This document shows, piece by piece, positions 7,877 to 19,304 of a stretch of 64,000 nt of DNA. Source of the stretch: Aeromicrobium erythreum (lineage in GTDB: Bacteria > Actinomycetota > Actinomycetes > Propionibacteriales > Nocardioidaceae); NCBI RefSeq assembly GCF_001509405.1, contig NZ_CP011502.1:992001-1056000 (forward strand), read 5' to 3'. Numbering within the stretch: the first letter of the stretch is position 1; every line of letters starts with the position of its first letter. Made by a program: the position numbers and the translations under genes. The notes under the pieces were generated by a model, which was not told the DNA's origin, ran no database searches, and was given only the letters and a program-made list of their open reading frames with translations.

Positions 7877-9055
7877 ATGGGAGAGAGTGGCGCGCCGATC
7901 GCCGTCGTCATCGAGGATGACGCGGACGTCCGGCATCTGCTCCGGACGATCCTCGTCCGGAGCGGGTTCGAGGTCGTCCTGACGAAGGACGGTCCGGAGG
8001 GTGTCGAGGCGGTGCGGGCGTACGACCCCGTGCTCACGACGCTCGACGTGAACATGCCCGGCATGGACGGGTTCGCCGCCGCCAAGCTGATCCGCGAGTT
8101 CAGCGCCACCTACATCATCATGCTCACCGGACTCGACGACGAGATCGACGTCGTGCAGGGTCTGGACTCCGGTGCCGACGACTACCTCGTGAAGCCGTTC
8201 CGGCCCCGCGAGCTGCGTGCCCGCATCGAGTCGGTCATGCGCCGACCGCGTCACCACGTCGACGTCGAGGGCTTCGAGCCCGTGCCGAACGGTGTCGCCT
8301 CGACGCCGCCGTCGGCGACGCAGGACCTCCCGCAGCAGTCGCAGGCACGTCCGGTGCCGCCTCCGGTCGAGGCACCCCCGTACGAGCGGCCCCACCAGGA
8401 CGTAGCCCGGCACCAGGCGCCGGCCTCCTACCCCGTGCAGCCCGCCCGTCCCGAGCCCGCCTACCCCGAGCCGGGCTATCCCGAGCCGACCTACGCCGAG
8501 CGCCAGCCCCCCGCGCCGGCGTACCCGGAGCCCCGCTACGGCGACGTCCCGCAGCAGCAGGCTCCGTACACCGACCCTGGCCCGCGCTACCAGGCCGCGC
8601 CCCAGCCGGTGGCCCCGCCGCTCGACCCCGGGCCCGCCTATCCGACCCACCAGGCGGGCGGGCACGCGGTGAGCCACGCGCCGGCCGTCCACGCCGGTGC
8701 GCCGCCGCCGGCCCAGACCGGCAACGACGCCTGGATGCGCTGCAACGGGCTCGCGGTCAACGTCGACACCCGCACGGTCACGGTCGACGGCCGCACCGTC
8801 GACCTGACCCGGACCGAGTTCGACCTCGTCGCCTCGCTGATGGCGACCGGTCGTCGGGTGCGCAGCAAGGCCGACCTCGTCCTGACCCTGCGGGGGCAGA
8901 ACTACGTCACGACCTACTTCGTCAACGAGGCCGACAAACGCGCCGTCGAGGTGCACATGGCGAACGTGCGGCGCAAGCTCGGCGACTCCAGCACCACGCC
9001 GCGGTGGATCGAGACGGTCCGCGGCGTCGGGTACCGCATGGCCGAGGACGCCTGA
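7877..9055 (+). CDS. OmpR/PhoB-type response regulator with a very long Pro/Tyr-rich linker
   Basis: 392 residues, against about 230 for ordinary OmpR regulators. The receiver domain (about 5-125) has acidic residues at 13-15, phospho-acceptor Asp57 (TLDVNMPGMDG), Thr84 and Lys106 (LVKPF). The C-terminal winged helix (about 285-392) has the usual FDLVASLMATGRRVRSKADL, AVEVHMANVRRKLGD and ETVRGVGYRM elements. Between them lie about 155 residues of Pro/Gln/Tyr/Ala-rich low complexity with repeated YPEP and related tetrapeptides, predicted to be disordered. The ATG is 6 bases after TACGCT (7865-7870), so the mRNA is probably leaderless. The cognate kinase is likely the PAS-histidine kinase ending at 12495, since no other kinase is in the window. 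Confidence 0.93.
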   Translation: MGESGAPIAVVIEDDADVRHLLRTILVRSGFEVVLTKDGPEGVEAVRAYDPVLTTLDVNMPGMDGFAAAKLIREFSATYIIMLTGLDDEIDVVQGLDSGADDYLVKPFRPRELRARIESVMRRPRHHVDVEGFEPVPNGVASTPPSATQDLPQQSQARPVPPPVEAPPYERPHQDVARHQAPASYPVQPARPEPAYPEPGYPEPTYAERQPPAPAYPEPRYGDVPQQQAPYTDPGPRYQAAPQPVAPPLDPGPAYPTHQAGGHAVSHAPAVHAGAPPPAQTGNDAWMRCNGLAVNVDTRTVTVDGRTVDLTRTEFDLVASLMATGRRVRSKADLVLTLRGQNYVTTYFVNEADKRAVEVHMANVRRKLGDSSTTPRWIETVRGVGYRMAEDA

Positions 9056-9081
9056 GCGGTCCAGCCCGCCCGGCGTCCTCG
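9043..9081. terminator. Possible weak terminator hairpin
   Basis: CGAGGACGCC at 9043-9052 (spanning the response-regulator stop) can pair with GGCGTCCTCG at 9072-9081 between convergent genes. The 19-base loop makes it weak. Confidence 0.35.
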
Positions 9082-9094
9082 TCCGGCACCCGCG

Positions 9095-9820
9095 TCAGTT
9101 GGCGTTGATCGGGATCTTCTGGGCCTCGGTGGGGGTCTTGGAGGCGAAGATCGCGATCGGGACCTCCTGCGTCACCAGCTCGGGCACGTACTCCCGGCTG
9201 CCGGCGCGACGCTGGATCCACACCGTCGCCTTGAAGGTCAGGGTCACGCCCTTGGTGTCCGCGGCGAGCGGGCCGATCTTCTGGTTGCGCAGCTCGAAGG
9301 CGCCCTTCGGCGACGTGATGAGCATGCCGTAGCGCGAGGCGACCGGCTCCGGGTCGAAGGTGATGCGTCGTGCGTCGGCGTCGAGCGTGTACGGGTTCTC
9401 GACCTCGCCCGAGGAGGTCGTGGTGGCCGACGACACCTGGATCTTCCCGAGGTAGACGCGCCGCTTCGTGCGGAACGGGTCACGCAGCCTGCGCGACAGG
9501 TCGTAGGCCTGCAGCGTGAAGGAGAAGTACTTGTCGCCCAGGGGGTACCACTCGTTGGTGCGCGGCGTCGACTTGGTCGGCCAGATCGTGTAGACGAAGT
9601 CGAGGGTGCCGACCTTCACGTGCGACTGGAACGTGCCGTCGCGCGTGAACTGGGAGTTGAACGCCGGCGTGCGCGAGGCGGTGGCGGTCGGGGTGGCGGC
9701 GGGTGCCGGCTCGCGGTCGACGAGGCCGCACGCGCCGAGGACCAGCGACGCCACGAGGGCGAGGACGACGGTCGACGTCACGCGGGCGACGGGCAGGGGA
9801 CGGCGAGGTGCGCTGGTCAC
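9095..9820 (-). CDS. Lipoprotein of unknown function next to the GT2 synthase
   Basis: 241 residues from the GTG at 9820, chosen because GAAGGAAG precedes it and it gives a proper lipoprotein signal: RRPLPVARV, then VLALVASLVLGACG with lipobox LGAC near residue 28. The mature region after a Pro/Thr/Ala-rich spacer is beta-rich and polar (for example FSFTLQAYDLSRRLRDPF and TRRITFDPEPV-like strands), with no enzyme motif I recognise. It is 43 bases downstream of the GT2 gene on the same strand, so it is probably co-transcribed and may act with the synthase outside the membrane. The family is unknown to me. Confidence 0.75.
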   Translation of the reverse strand: MTSAPRRPLPVARVTSTVVLALVASLVLGACGLVDREPAPAATPTATASRTPAFNSQFTRDGTFQSHVKVGTLDFVYTIWPTKSTPRTNEWYPLGDKYFSFTLQAYDLSRRLRDPFRTKRRVYLGKIQVSSATTTSSGEVENPYTLDADARRITFDPEPVASRYGMLITSPKGAFELRNQKIGPLAADTKGVTLTFKATVWIQRRAGSREYVPELVTQEVPIAIFASKTPTEAQKIPINAN

Positions 9821-9863
9821 GGGTGTGCTTCCTTCGAGAGGACGAGGGGGATGGAGGAGGCGC

Positions 9864-11324
9864 TCAGACCGTGTAGCCACGGTAGTTGCGCAGGATCTTG
9901 ATGCCCATCCAGAAGGTCTGGGCGACGGTGATGACACCGAGGATCGGCCAGCCGACGGCCAGGATGGAGGACTGCAGGTCGATCGGGACCTGGAACCAGA
10001 CGGCGGCGGCCGCGACGAAGCCCAGCAGGGCGATCGCGAAGGGGTAGAGGTAGCTGTTGCCCGAGCCGCGCTCGGCCTTGGCCTGGGCGGCCCAGTTGTC
10101 GGTCTGCTTGCGGCTCGCGAACTTCGTCCACGCCCGCAGGAAGTGGCCGATACGGATCCACATGTAGATCTCGGCCGGCAGGAGCAGCACGGCGAACAGG
10201 ATGTCGCGCCGGTGGCCGTAGTGCATCGACCGCGCGACCCGGTAGTTCAGCAGGATCGCCACGACCGGCGGCACGAGCCACCAGGGGCTGAAGACGAACG
10301 CGTGGATCGAGAGCGACGCGAGCAGCAGGCTGAAGAACATGAGCCGCGTGATGATGTTGAGCACCATCGACATGTGCTCGAACCAGCGCAGCCGCAGGTT
10401 GGGGTGGAAGGGCTGGCCCTTCGTGTCGCCGCGCTGGCCGGGCCACATGAGCTCGATGGCGCCGAAGTTCCACTTGACCTGCTGGGCGTCGAGGGAGCGC
10501 AGCGTGTTCATGCCGCCCACGTGGGCGCGCGCGGTGGCGCTGATCTTCGTCAGGTAGCCGGCGCTCTTGATCTGCAGCGACAGCAGCGAGTCCTCGACCT
10601 CGCTGTCCTTGACCCACGGGGCCCGCTGGTGCGTCTGCGTCATGACGTCGCGAAGCGCCTGCGTGGCGAAGATCGAGAACTGGCCGCCGAGGACCGCCAT
10701 GTTGCGGCCGCGCAGCAGGTTCTGCATGTTGAAGGCGGCGAACTGCGCGCGCTGGCCGGCCGTCAGGAACTTGGCCATCGTCGTCGGCAGGGCGCTGTCG
10801 TCGATGCTGTAGATCGCCGAGATGCCGCCGATGCGGTCGTCGCTGGTGATCTCGTCGACCAGGTCCTTGACGGCCGTCGGCTCGGGCGTCGTGTCGCCGT
10901 CGACGCCGATGATGTAGTCGCAGCCCTCCGCCAGGAAGAAGCCGTAGTTCAGCGCGCCGACCTTCTTGTCGGGGTTCTCGCCGATGTCGTGCACGAAGAT
11001 CTCGACCAGCTGCGTGCCCTCGGGGCGCTCCATGAGGTGCTGGCCGGCGTAGTGGCTGGCGATCTCGACGGTCTCGTCGGTGGTGTTGTTGACGACGACG
11101 TGGATGACGTCCGGCAGTCGGGTCTGCACCAGGAGCGCGTCGAGCACGGACGCGATGGTCTCGGCCTCGTTGTACGACGGCACGACGCAGGCGACCGTCG
11201 CGCGCGGCTTGATGCTGCCCGCGACCTCCTCGACGGCGGTGCCGAGGGCGCGGTGCAGCGCCTCGTCGCTGAGGTCGAAGGCGGTGGGGTGTCGGTCCAT
11301 GGGACCGAGGGCGTCGTGGGACAC
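9864..11324 (-). CDS. Processive family 2 glycosyltransferase (cellulose/hyaluronan synthase-like)
   Basis: 486 residues. The N-terminal cytosolic GT-A domain (about 40-310) shows VVPSYNEAETIASVL, IGVDGDTTPEP (DxD-type metal site), KDSEVEDSLLSLQIKSAG (catalytic ED) and QQVKWNFG in the position of the QxxRW motif, with Arg replaced by Lys. It is followed by about five hydrophobic segments (SMVLNIITRLMFFSLLLASL, WWLVPPVVAILLNY, ILFAVLLLPAEIYMWI, YPFAIALLGFVAAAAVW, ILAVGWPILGVITVAQ). No PilZ domain is fused. This is the expected layout of an enzyme that polymerises a beta-glycan and extrudes it. The product (cellulose or another glycan) cannot be read from the sequence. GTG start with AGGAG 5 bases upstream. 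Direct repeats lie upstream. Confidence 0.88.
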   Translation of the reverse strand: MSHDALGPMDRHPTAFDLSDEALHRALGTAVEEVAGSIKPRATVACVVPSYNEAETIASVLDALLVQTRLPDVIHVVVNNTTDETVEIASHYAGQHLMERPEGTQLVEIFVHDIGENPDKKVGALNYGFFLAEGCDYIIGVDGDTTPEPTAVKDLVDEITSDDRIGGISAIYSIDDSALPTTMAKFLTAGQRAQFAAFNMQNLLRGRNMAVLGGQFSIFATQALRDVMTQTHQRAPWVKDSEVEDSLLSLQIKSAGYLTKISATARAHVGGMNTLRSLDAQQVKWNFGAIELMWPGQRGDTKGQPFHPNLRLRWFEHMSMVLNIITRLMFFSLLLASLSIHAFVFSPWWLVPPVVAILLNYRVARSMHYGHRRDILFAVLLLPAEIYMWIRIGHFLRAWTKFASRKQTDNWAAQAKAERGSGNSYLYPFAIALLGFVAAAAVWFQVPIDLQSSILAVGWPILGVITVAQTFWMGIKILRNYRGYTV

Positions 11325-11392
11325 AGGGGCTCCTGCACGGTGGGCGTCACCCCATCCTGGGGCGCCGACCTCAGGAAACCCGGCGGTCCGGC

Positions 11393-11420
11393 CTCAAGGT
11401 CTGCTCAAGATCTGCTCAAG
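11393..11420 (-). promoter_or_regulatory. 11-base-spaced direct repeats upstream of the GT2 gene (possible response-regulator site)
   Basis: CTCAAGGTCTG (11393-11403), CTCAAGATCTG (11404-11414) and a third CTCAAG (11415-11420) recur exactly every 11 bases, one helical turn. They lie 69-96 bases upstream of the GT2 start, and the third overlaps the end of the preceding gene. OmpR-family regulators typically bind such direct repeats. The nearby regulator at 7877 is a natural candidate, but this link is inference. Confidence 0.5.
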
Positions 11421-12495
11421 TGCGCGGGACGTAGCCGGCCTCGGCGAGCAGCGCGTCGAGGTCGGGCGCGGTGGTGAAGGTGTCGGAGGTGCCGAACAGC
11501 ACGGGGACGGGCACGTCCTGCTCGCCGAGGGCCTCGTTCGAGCGCGTGTAGACGGCGCGCTCGACCGCGGCGGCGATCTCGGCGGTCCGCTCGGGGGTCT
11601 CCGCGGGTGCGAGGACGGCGAACCTGCCGACGCCGAGGTACCCGAGCACGGACCAGGCGGGCACGTGACGGCGCAGCGTGTCGGCCACGGTCGCGAGCGC
11701 GAGGTCGCCGCCGCGGCGCCCGAACGCCTCGTTGAGCTCGACGAGGTCGGTGATCTCGGCGAGGACCAGACCGGCGTGCCCGCCGCGCAGCTGGATGCGC
11801 CCGAGCCGGTCGGCGGCGGCCTCCACGAACTGACCCCGGCTGTGCACACCGAACACTCGTCCGGTGCCGTGGTCCTCGGACCACCAGGCGCCCTCGCGCT
11901 CCGCGCGCATGGCGACGAGCAGCTGCAGCAGGACGAGCATGGTGACCAGCAGGAACACGGCCGGCAGGTGGTCCGAGCCGCGGTAGACCCGGCCGAGGAG
12001 CACGTTCACCACGACGGCACCGGCGAACAGGCCGAGCACGACCTGCAGGAGGGTGACGTTGACGTTCATGCGCATGCTGCTGCGGCGCAGCTCGAGGACG
12101 CCCGCGACCGCGAAGCCGGCCGCCGCGAGGTAGCCGTCGGGCAGGATCGGCGAGCCGACCGCCTCCAGGCCGCCGCGCAGCAGCACGACCCCCACCGCGA
12201 CGACGAGCGGGGCGACCGGGAGCGCGACGGCACCGCGGAAGCAGCGCAGGCCCGACCAGACCAGGCCGATCGCCACGACCCCGCAGGCTGCACCGGCGGT
12301 GTCGGTCTCGAAGCTCAGGACGGTGTCGTTGGTGATGAGGCTCGCGAGGGCGGCGCCGGCGGCGGCGATGAGCCCGCCGGCCCAGAGCCGGTTGGCGGGG
12401 TCGTTGTGCCGCATGGCGGTGGTGACCGAGAAGGTCACGGCCACCGCGAGGTAGGGCACGACCGTGCCCAGGAGCACGAGGTCGAGGTCGGACAT
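11416..12495 (-). CDS. Polytopic membrane protein with degenerate GGDEF domain
   Basis: 359 residues. About seven hydrophobic segments fill residues 1-210. A GGDEF-like fold follows (about 235-345): LAEITDLVELNEAFGRRGGDLALATVADTLRR matches the conserved first half of diguanylate cyclases. However, the signature loop reads YLGVGRFAVLAP instead of GGDEF, and the first metal-binding Asp positions are Glu and Thr. It is therefore probably catalytically inactive and perhaps a nucleotide or c-di-GMP sensor (inference). The start ATG at 12495 overlaps the stop of the upstream histidine kinase gene by one base (TGATG), so the two are translationally coupled. Confidence 0.85.
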   Translation of the reverse strand: MSDLDLVLLGTVVPYLAVAVTFSVTTAMRHNDPANRLWAGGLIAAAGAALASLITNDTVLSFETDTAGAACGVVAIGLVWSGLRCFRGAVALPVAPLVVAVGVVLLRGGLEAVGSPILPDGYLAAAGFAVAGVLELRRSSMRMNVNVTLLQVVLGLFAGAVVVNVLLGRVYRGSDHLPAVFLLVTMLVLLQLLVAMRAEREGAWWSEDHGTGRVFGVHSRGQFVEAAADRLGRIQLRGGHAGLVLAEITDLVELNEAFGRRGGDLALATVADTLRRHVPAWSVLGYLGVGRFAVLAPAETPERTAEIAAAVERAVYTRSNEALGEQDVPVPVLFGTSDTFTTAPDLDALLAEAGYVPRT

Positions 12496-14282
12496 CAGGC
12501 CACGTCCCGCGCGACGCTCTCGTCGGCCGCAGCGGGGAGCCACACGGTGACCGTGGTGCCCTCCTCGAGCCGGCTCGTGATGTCGACGGAGCCGCCGTGG
12601 GCGCGCACGATGTCCTGGGTGATGCTCAGCCCCAGGCCCGTGCCCTGCACGCCGGAGCTGCGGGCGCGGTCGGTGCGGTAGAAGCGGGTGAACAGCGAGG
12701 CCAGCTCGTCCTCCGTCATGCCGCGTCCGGTGTCGCGGACGACGATCTCCACACCGGGCACGGCCACCGCCCCCTCGCTGGCGATGTCGTGCTCCACGGG
12801 CAGGTCGAGCGCCTCGTCGGCACGGTGCGCGTCCTGGACCACGACGTCGATGGTCCCGTCGTAGCGGTTGTACTTGACCGCGTTGGTCAGCAGGTTGTCG
12901 AGCACCTGGCGCAGGCGCAGCGGGTCAGCCGGGATGGTCGACTCGGTGCGGGTGTCGAGACGGACCGTGATGAGCCGCTCGGTCGCCAGCGGCCGCACGC
13001 CCTCGACGGCGCTGCGAGCCAGCTCGCTGGGCCGGCACGGCTCCATCAGCAGCTGCAGGGGCACACCGGGGGTGCGGCTGCGCGCCGACAGGAAGTCGCG
13101 CGACAGCGCCAGCATCCGCTCGGTGTTGTCGAGCGCCACCTCGACGAGCTCGCGGGCCTCGTCGCCGAGGTCGGGCTCCGCGAGCGCCAGCTCGAGGTAG
13201 CCGAGCGCGGCGGTGAGGGGCGTCTTGATCTCGTGGGAGACGGCGGCGACGGCGTCGTCGCGGGCCTGGGCGTCGGCGAGCTCCTTGCTGACGTCGCGGG
13301 CCACGAACACGTAGCGGTCCGAGCGTGGACCGGTGACGCGGCGGATGCTGACGCTCAGCGGCACCTGGGCAGGCCCGGGCGGTCCCAGCCGGACCAGCAG
13401 CCCCTCGACGTCCTGGCCCGAGCGGACGAGCGCCAGCGGCTTCTCGCTCGCGGCGAGCGGCGTGGTGCCGTCGGCCCGGTACAGCGGGGCGTGCAGCACG
13501 GCCTCCGTCGCGTCGGGCGCGCCGACGCGACGCGCGAGGGCCTCGGCGGCCCGGTTGGCCGTCACCGCCCCGTCCGCGTCCAGCGTGACGACGGCGAAGT
13601 CGACGACGTCGAGGACCTCCGCGAGGGTGCGCTCCTGCGTGCGGGCGGAGTCGAGCGCGGAGCCGACGAGCCGGGTCTGGGACTCCAGCAGGCGTCGCTG
13701 CGAGCGGTTCCGCGCCGTCCAGCGCGAGCCCGCCCACGACGTCAGCGCGAACAGCAGGGCGAGGTTCAGGAGGGTGGTCACGGCCGTGGTCCACGACTGC
13801 TCGCCGGTCAGGTCACGCACGGTCACCACGACGACGACCGCTGCGAGCGCCGTGCCCAGCACGCAGGCCCGTGAGAGCGCGGGGAGCTGGATCGACGTCC
13901 ACGCGACGGGCAGGACGGCGAGCACGGCGAACCCGGCACCGGGGGTGGCGTAGTAGAGCAGGCCGCACACGACCACGTCGAGCACGGCGATGAGGGTGGC
14001 CGCCACCACGGTCGAGCCGGCGCGGTCGATGCCGAGCGACCCGAGCATGGCGGTCAGGAGGGCCGTGACGCCTGCGACCACCACCCCGGCGGTGAAGGAG
14101 CCCTCGTGCACCGGCAGCGACGTCACGAGGGCGGAGACGACCGGCAGCGCGAGCCCGGTGAGGAACAGGAACTGCGCCGCGAACACCTCGCTCGGGACCA
14201 CCGTGCTGCGGGTGCGGGGCACGCCGTCGCCCGGGGTCGCGGGGATCTCCCCGGGACCGCCCGGGGAAGTCGGCGTCCGCAT
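12495..14282 (-). CDS. Membrane PAS-domain sensor histidine kinase
   Basis: 595 residues. Six or so transmembrane segments (about 35-195) are followed by a coiled linker and a PAS domain (about 220-330, with VDFAVVTLDADGAVTANRAAE). The HisKA domain has VSHEIKTPL (phospho-His near 350), and the HATPase domain has N box LDNLLTNAVKYN, DTGRGM and GTGLGLSIT. It probably signals to the OmpR-type regulator at 7877 and is coupled to the degenerate GGDEF gene. The start ATG lies 6 bases after TAGGGT on the minus strand, indicating a leaderless transcript. It lies at the head of the minus-strand unit HK-GGDEF-GT2-lipoprotein. The signal is unknown. Confidence 0.93.
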   Translation of the reverse strand: MRTPTSPGGPGEIPATPGDGVPRTRSTVVPSEVFAAQFLFLTGLALPVVSALVTSLPVHEGSFTAGVVVAGVTALLTAMLGSLGIDRAGSTVVAATLIAVLDVVVCGLLYYATPGAGFAVLAVLPVAWTSIQLPALSRACVLGTALAAVVVVVTVRDLTGEQSWTTAVTTLLNLALLFALTSWAGSRWTARNRSQRRLLESQTRLVGSALDSARTQERTLAEVLDVVDFAVVTLDADGAVTANRAAEALARRVGAPDATEAVLHAPLYRADGTTPLAASEKPLALVRSGQDVEGLLVRLGPPGPAQVPLSVSIRRVTGPRSDRYVFVARDVSKELADAQARDDAVAAVSHEIKTPLTAALGYLELALAEPDLGDEARELVEVALDNTERMLALSRDFLSARSRTPGVPLQLLMEPCRPSELARSAVEGVRPLATERLITVRLDTRTESTIPADPLRLRQVLDNLLTNAVKYNRYDGTIDVVVQDAHRADEALDLPVEHDIASEGAVAVPGVEIVVRDTGRGMTEDELASLFTRFYRTDRARSSGVQGTGLGLSITQDIVRAHGGSVDITSRLEEGTTVTVWLPAAADESVARDVA

Positions 14283-14347
14283 GAGCCGACCCTAGCAATC
14301 CGGCACCCTCGACGGTGGCCGATTTCGCTGGCGGCGGAGGGCTCCTG

Positions 14348-14504
14348 TACGCTGACGCAGTTGCCTCGGCGAGGGTCGGCAGGTCCGACCGTGATCGACA
14401 GGGCGCTCCGCGGAGTGTCGTGTCCGACCTGCTGGGGCGACGTCCGGCCGAGTCCACGGCCGCCCCACATCGTTCGCCCGCACCACACCTCCAGGAGTTC
14501 CCTC
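14348..14504 (+). promoter_or_regulatory. rplY promoter and about 145-base leader
   Basis: TACGCT at 14348-14353 is a likely -10. The start codon is at 14505, so the mRNA would carry an untranslated leader of about 145 bases with a GGAG just before the GTG. This differs from most leaderless genes in the window. No known riboswitch is recognised, and autoregulation cannot be judged. Confidence 0.4.
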
Positions 14505-15176
14505 GTGGCCGAGATCACCATCCCCGCCGAGCCCCGTACCGAGTTCGGCAAGGGCGCTGCCCGCCGCATCCGTCGCGCCGACCAGGTCCCCGCCGTCCTG
14601 TACGGCCACGGCACCGACCCCGTGCACGTCACGCTGCCGGGCCACGCGCTCATGCTCGCCCTCAAGAACAGCAACGCGCTGCTCTCCATCGAGGTCGGCT
14701 CCGAGTCGCACCTGGCCATCCCCAAGCAGGTCCAGCGCGACCCGCTGAAGGGCTTCATCGAGCACGCCGACCTCCTCATCGTCAAGCGTGGCGAGAAGGT
14801 CGTCGTCGACGTCGCGATCCAGCTCGAGGGCGACGCGCAGCCCGAGACGCTGGTCGTCCTCGAGAACGCCACCGTGTCGCTCGAGGTCGAGGCCACCCAC
14901 ATCCCCGAGGCCGTCGAGGTCTCGATCGAGGGTCTCGAGGTCGGCGCCCAGGTGCTCGCCTCCGACCTGTCCCTGCCCTCCGGCGCCGCGCTCGCGGTCG
15001 AGGAGGACCTGCTGGTCGTCAACGTCACCGCCGCCCCGACGGCCGCCGACATCGAGGCCGAGCTCGAGGAGGCCGAGGCCGAGGCCGGCATCGAGCGTGA
15101 CGAGCCCGAGGACGCCGAGGGCGAGAGCACCGAGGGCGAGTCCGAGGCTGACGCCGAGGGCGACACCGAGTCGTGA
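14505..15176 (+). CDS. rplY: 50S ribosomal protein L25/general stress protein Ctc
   Basis: 223 residues from a GTG preceded by CAGGAGTT. The N-terminal L25 domain (about 5-92, EFGKGAARRIRRADQVPAVLYG, then IPKQVQRDPLKGFIEHADLL) binds 5S rRNA. The C-terminal TL5/CTC domain (about 95-185) is followed by an acidic tail rich in Glu/Asp (EELEEAEAEAG, EGESEADAEGD), as in long actinobacterial forms. Its stop overlaps the pth start by 4 bases (GTGA). The rplY-pth pairing is conserved across Actinobacteria. Confidence 0.96.
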   Translation: MAEITIPAEPRTEFGKGAARRIRRADQVPAVLYGHGTDPVHVTLPGHALMLALKNSNALLSIEVGSESHLAIPKQVQRDPLKGFIEHADLLIVKRGEKVVVDVAIQLEGDAQPETLVVLENATVSLEVEATHIPEAVEVSIEGLEVGAQVLASDLSLPSGAALAVEEDLLVVNVTAAPTAADIEAELEEAEAEAGIERDEPEDAEGESTEGESEADAEGDTES

Positions 15177-15739
15177 CCTGGCTGGTCGTGGGGCTCGGGA
15201 ACCCGGGCCCCACGTACGCCGCCACCCGGCACAACGTCGGGTACATGGTCGCCGACGTGCTCGCGGACCGCATGGGCGGGCGCTTCAAGGCGCACGCCTC
15301 CGGCCGCGCCGAGGTCGTCGAGGGCCGGCTCGCGGGTGAGCGCGCCGTCCTCGGCCGTCCGCGCTCGTACATGAACGAGAGCGGCGGTCCGGTCTCGACG
15401 CTCATGAAGTACTTCGACGTCGACGCCGAGCACCTCGTGGTCGTCCACGACGAGCTCGACATCGACTTCGGCGCCCTGCGGCTGAAGCTCGGCGGCGGCG
15501 ACAACGGTCACAACGGACTGAAGTCGATCCGCCAGTCGATCGGCACCGGCGACTTCCACCGGGTGCGCGTCGGCATCGGCCGGCCCCCCGGACGCCAGAG
15601 CGTGCACGACTTCGTGCTGAAGCCGTACTCCTCGACCGAGCGCAAGGACCTCCCCGTGTACCTGGAGGAGGCCGCCGACGCGATCGAGAGCCTCGTCACC
15701 CGCGGACTATCCGAGACGCAGAGCGCGTTCAACCGGTAG
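15173..15739 (+). CDS. pth: Peptidyl-tRNA hydrolase
   Basis: Frees tRNA from peptidyl-tRNA that drops off ribosomes. 188 residues, the usual length. Visible family motifs are VVGLGNPGPTYAATRHNVGY with the catalytic His, PRSYMNESGGPV, the VVHDELDI Asp, and GGGDNGHNGLKSI. The GTG start overlaps the rplY stop, and mfd begins directly after the TAG (no gap), so rplY-pth-mfd form one unit. Confidence 0.97.
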   Translation: MTWLVVGLGNPGPTYAATRHNVGYMVADVLADRMGGRFKAHASGRAEVVEGRLAGERAVLGRPRSYMNESGGPVSTLMKYFDVDAEHLVVVHDELDIDFGALRLKLGGGDNGHNGLKSIRQSIGTGDFHRVRVGIGRPPGRQSVHDFVLKPYSSTERKDLPVYLEEAADAIESLVTRGLSETQSAFNR

Positions 15740-19246
<3,507 letters not shown>

Positions 19247-19260
19247 GTCGCGGACGACCG

Positions 19261-19290
19261 ACGGCCCGGCACCTGCAGGTGCCGGGCCGT
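19261..19290. terminator. Bidirectional terminator after mfd
   Basis: A perfect inverted repeat (ACGGCCCGGCACC, loop TGCA, complementary arm) lies between the convergent mfd and HtaA-type genes. No T-run. Confidence 0.8.
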
Positions 19291-19304
19291 CCGTCGCCGT
19301 GGGG

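Noticed and set aside
9864..11324. c-di-GMP-controlled BcsA cellulose synthase
   Set aside because: No PilZ domain or RxxxR/DxSxxG pattern follows the membrane helices, so direct c-di-GMP control is not supported.
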